NCBI RefSeq assembly: GCF_000259075.1
Contig: NZ_AJKI01000008.1
Coordinates: forward strand, 54,414-118,413
Length of the DNA: 64,000 nucleotides
Direction: 5' to 3'
From: Marinilabilia salmonicolor JCM 21150
GTDB taxonomy: Bacteria > Bacteroidota > Bacteroidia > Bacteroidales > Marinilabiliaceae
Shown here one piece after another: positions 62,902 through 64,000 of this stretch; positions within the stretch are counted from its first letter, which is position 1; every line of letters begins with the position of its first letter. The notes under the pieces were generated by a model. The model was not told the origin of the DNA and did not search any database. It worked only from the letters and a program-made list of their open reading frames with translations. The position numbers were made by a program, and so were the translations under genes.

Positions 62902-64000
62902 ATGGAATACATTGTTTCGGCACGAAAATACCGACCAGATACATTTGACTCGGTTGTAGGTCAGAAAAACATCACAACAACCCTGAAGAATGCTATCAAA
63001 AATCAACAACTGGCACATGCCTACCTGTTTTGTGGTCCGCGCGGTGTTGGAAAAACAACCTGTGCTCGGATTTTTGCAAAGACCATTAACTGTAAAAATA
63101 TTTCGGCCGATTTCGAAGCTTGTAATGAATGCGATTCCTGTCGTTCATTTAACGAGAGCCGTTCCTACAATATTCATGAGCTGGATGCTGCTAGTAATAA
63201 CTCAGTGGAGGATATTCGTTCACTGATTGATAAAGTACGTGTTCCGCCTCAAATGGGGCACTACAGTGTTTATATTATTGACGAGGTTCACATGCTTTCG
63301 CAGGCGGCTTTTAATGCTTTTCTGAAAACACTGGAGGAGCCTCCCAAACATGCCATCTTTATTCTGGCAACCACCGAAAAGCATAAAATTTTACCCACCA
63401 TTCTTTCCCGTTGTCAGGTTTTTGATTTTAACCGGATTACCGTGGAGGATGCTGTGGAGCATCTTAAATATGTTGCCCAAAAAGAGAGTGTTACTGCCGA
63501 AGAAGAGGGGTTGAATGTGATTGCCCAAAAGGCTGATGGTGCCATGCGCGATGCCCTGTCCATTTTCGACCAGATAGTGGCCTTCTCAGGAAAAAATATC
63601 TCTTACCAGCAGGTAATCGATAATCTGAATGTGTTGGATTACGATTACTATTTCAAACTGGTGGATGCTTTTTTGAAAGAGGATACTACTCAGACACTGT
63701 TGTTGCTGGACGATATTCTGGATCATGGTTTTGATGCCGGCCATTTTGTGGCAGGACTTTGCAGTCATTTACGCGATTTAATGATGTGCAAGGATCAGAG
63801 TACGGTGGCTTTGCTTGAGGTTGGTGCCTTCATCAGAGAGAAATATCTTGAACAGGCCGGGGCATGCCCGGTTGATTTTCTTGTTTATGCGCTCGAAATT
63901 GCCACCAATTGTGACATTCAGTTTCGCAATGCCCGCAATAAACGTTTGCATACCGAATTTGCCCTCATCAAATTGTCGCGGTTGCTTACCGAAAAAAAAA
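62902..64000 (+). CDS. dnaX: DNA polymerase III subunit gamma/tau, partial
   Basis: The frame from ATG 62902 stays open to the end of the window (366 codons), so the 3' part is missing. It encodes the clamp-loader ATPase: FCGPRGVGKTTCARIFAK (Walker A, near residue 45), zinc-binding Cys residues (NCKNISADFEACNECDSC), IIDEVHMLSQ (Walker B, near 122), LKTLEEPP, ATTEKHKILPTILSRCQVF (SRC motif) and domain III. This is the normal N-terminal two-thirds of bacterial DnaX. Confidence 0.96.
   Translation, partial: MEYIVSARKYRPDTFDSVVGQKNITTTLKNAIKNQQLAHAYLFCGPRGVGKTTCARIFAKTINCKNISADFEACNECDSCRSFNESRSYNIHELDAASNNSVEDIRSLIDKVRVPPQMGHYSVYIIDEVHMLSQAAFNAFLKTLEEPPKHAIFILATTEKHKILPTILSRCQVFDFNRITVEDAVEHLKYVAQKESVTAEEEGLNVIAQKADGAMRDALSIFDQIVAFSGKNISYQQVIDNLNVLDYDYYFKLVDAFLKEDTTQTLLLLDDILDHGFDAGHFVAGLCSHLRDLMMCKDQSTVALLEVGAFIREKYLEQAGACPVDFLVYALEIATNCDIQFRNARNKRLHTEFALIKLSRLLTEKK

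Overview
The window is a stretch of chromosome from a member of the Bacteroidota. The evidence is a Bacteroidota-type LptD, a DUF6266 protein, a GH20 hexosaminidase with a C-terminal discoidin-like domain, TAnnTTTG-type -7 promoter elements, weak Shine-Dalgarno use, and a housekeeping block of mlaD, dnaA, rlmB and dnaX. The sequence does not fix the genus.

Region 1 (about 1-43.5 kb) is a defence and mobile-element island. It opens with the edge of a probable STAS-like protein and a DUF6266 gene. A type I restriction-modification locus follows (hsdM, hsdS, hsdR, 1.8-10.1 kb). Its hsdS carries a GIY-YIG domain between the two halves of the specificity subunit, and passenger genes lie between hsdS and hsdR (GxxExxY, DUF3800, and a 169-residue possible nuclease). 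After hsdR come an unknown gene and an 806-residue fusion of about 23 MORN repeats to a DnaQ-like exonuclease. A convergent operon holds a DUF1643 gene and an Mrr-type restriction endonuclease. That endonuclease gene is split by an IS21-family element with a 5-bp target duplication, and the istA gene of the IS is itself split by a recombinase-in-trio (RIT) element. Both insertions can be removed in silico to restore continuous reading frames.

Next comes an operon of a PD-(D/E)xK nuclease and two DUF262 (GmrSD-like) proteins. After it lie an LRR-like protein divergent from an AAA ATPase, a metallophosphoesterase, and a second GxxExxY cassette. A WYL-regulated cluster with two divergent FtsZ-like proteins and an unknown 509-residue protein occupies 31.9-36.1 kb. 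Remains of a plasmid-like or integrative replication module follow at 36.3-39.8 kb: a DUF6371 primase-like gene, a RecA-fold ATPase, a broken HTH gene, a DUF4248 gene, a 9-bp tandem array and a helically phased motif array. The island ends with a HigBA-SecB-like toxin-antitoxin-chaperone module, a decayed TacA-TacT pair and a HipBST module with three operator-like repeats at exact 40-bp spacing.

Region 2 (about 44.4-64 kb) is core chromosome: an MBL-fold hydrolase, a beta-hexosaminidase, ridA, lptD divergent from an N-acetylmuramoyl-L-alanine amidase, mlaD, dnaA, a five-LysM receptor-like protein, an ABC-F ATPase, rlmB, and the start of dnaX, which runs off the window.

The best candidates for an undescribed system are the FtsZ-like/WYL cluster, the MORN-DnaQ fusion behind the type I locus, the PD-(D/E)xK plus double DUF262 operon, and the phased motif array. 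Function is inferred from motif recognition by eye; no database search was run.
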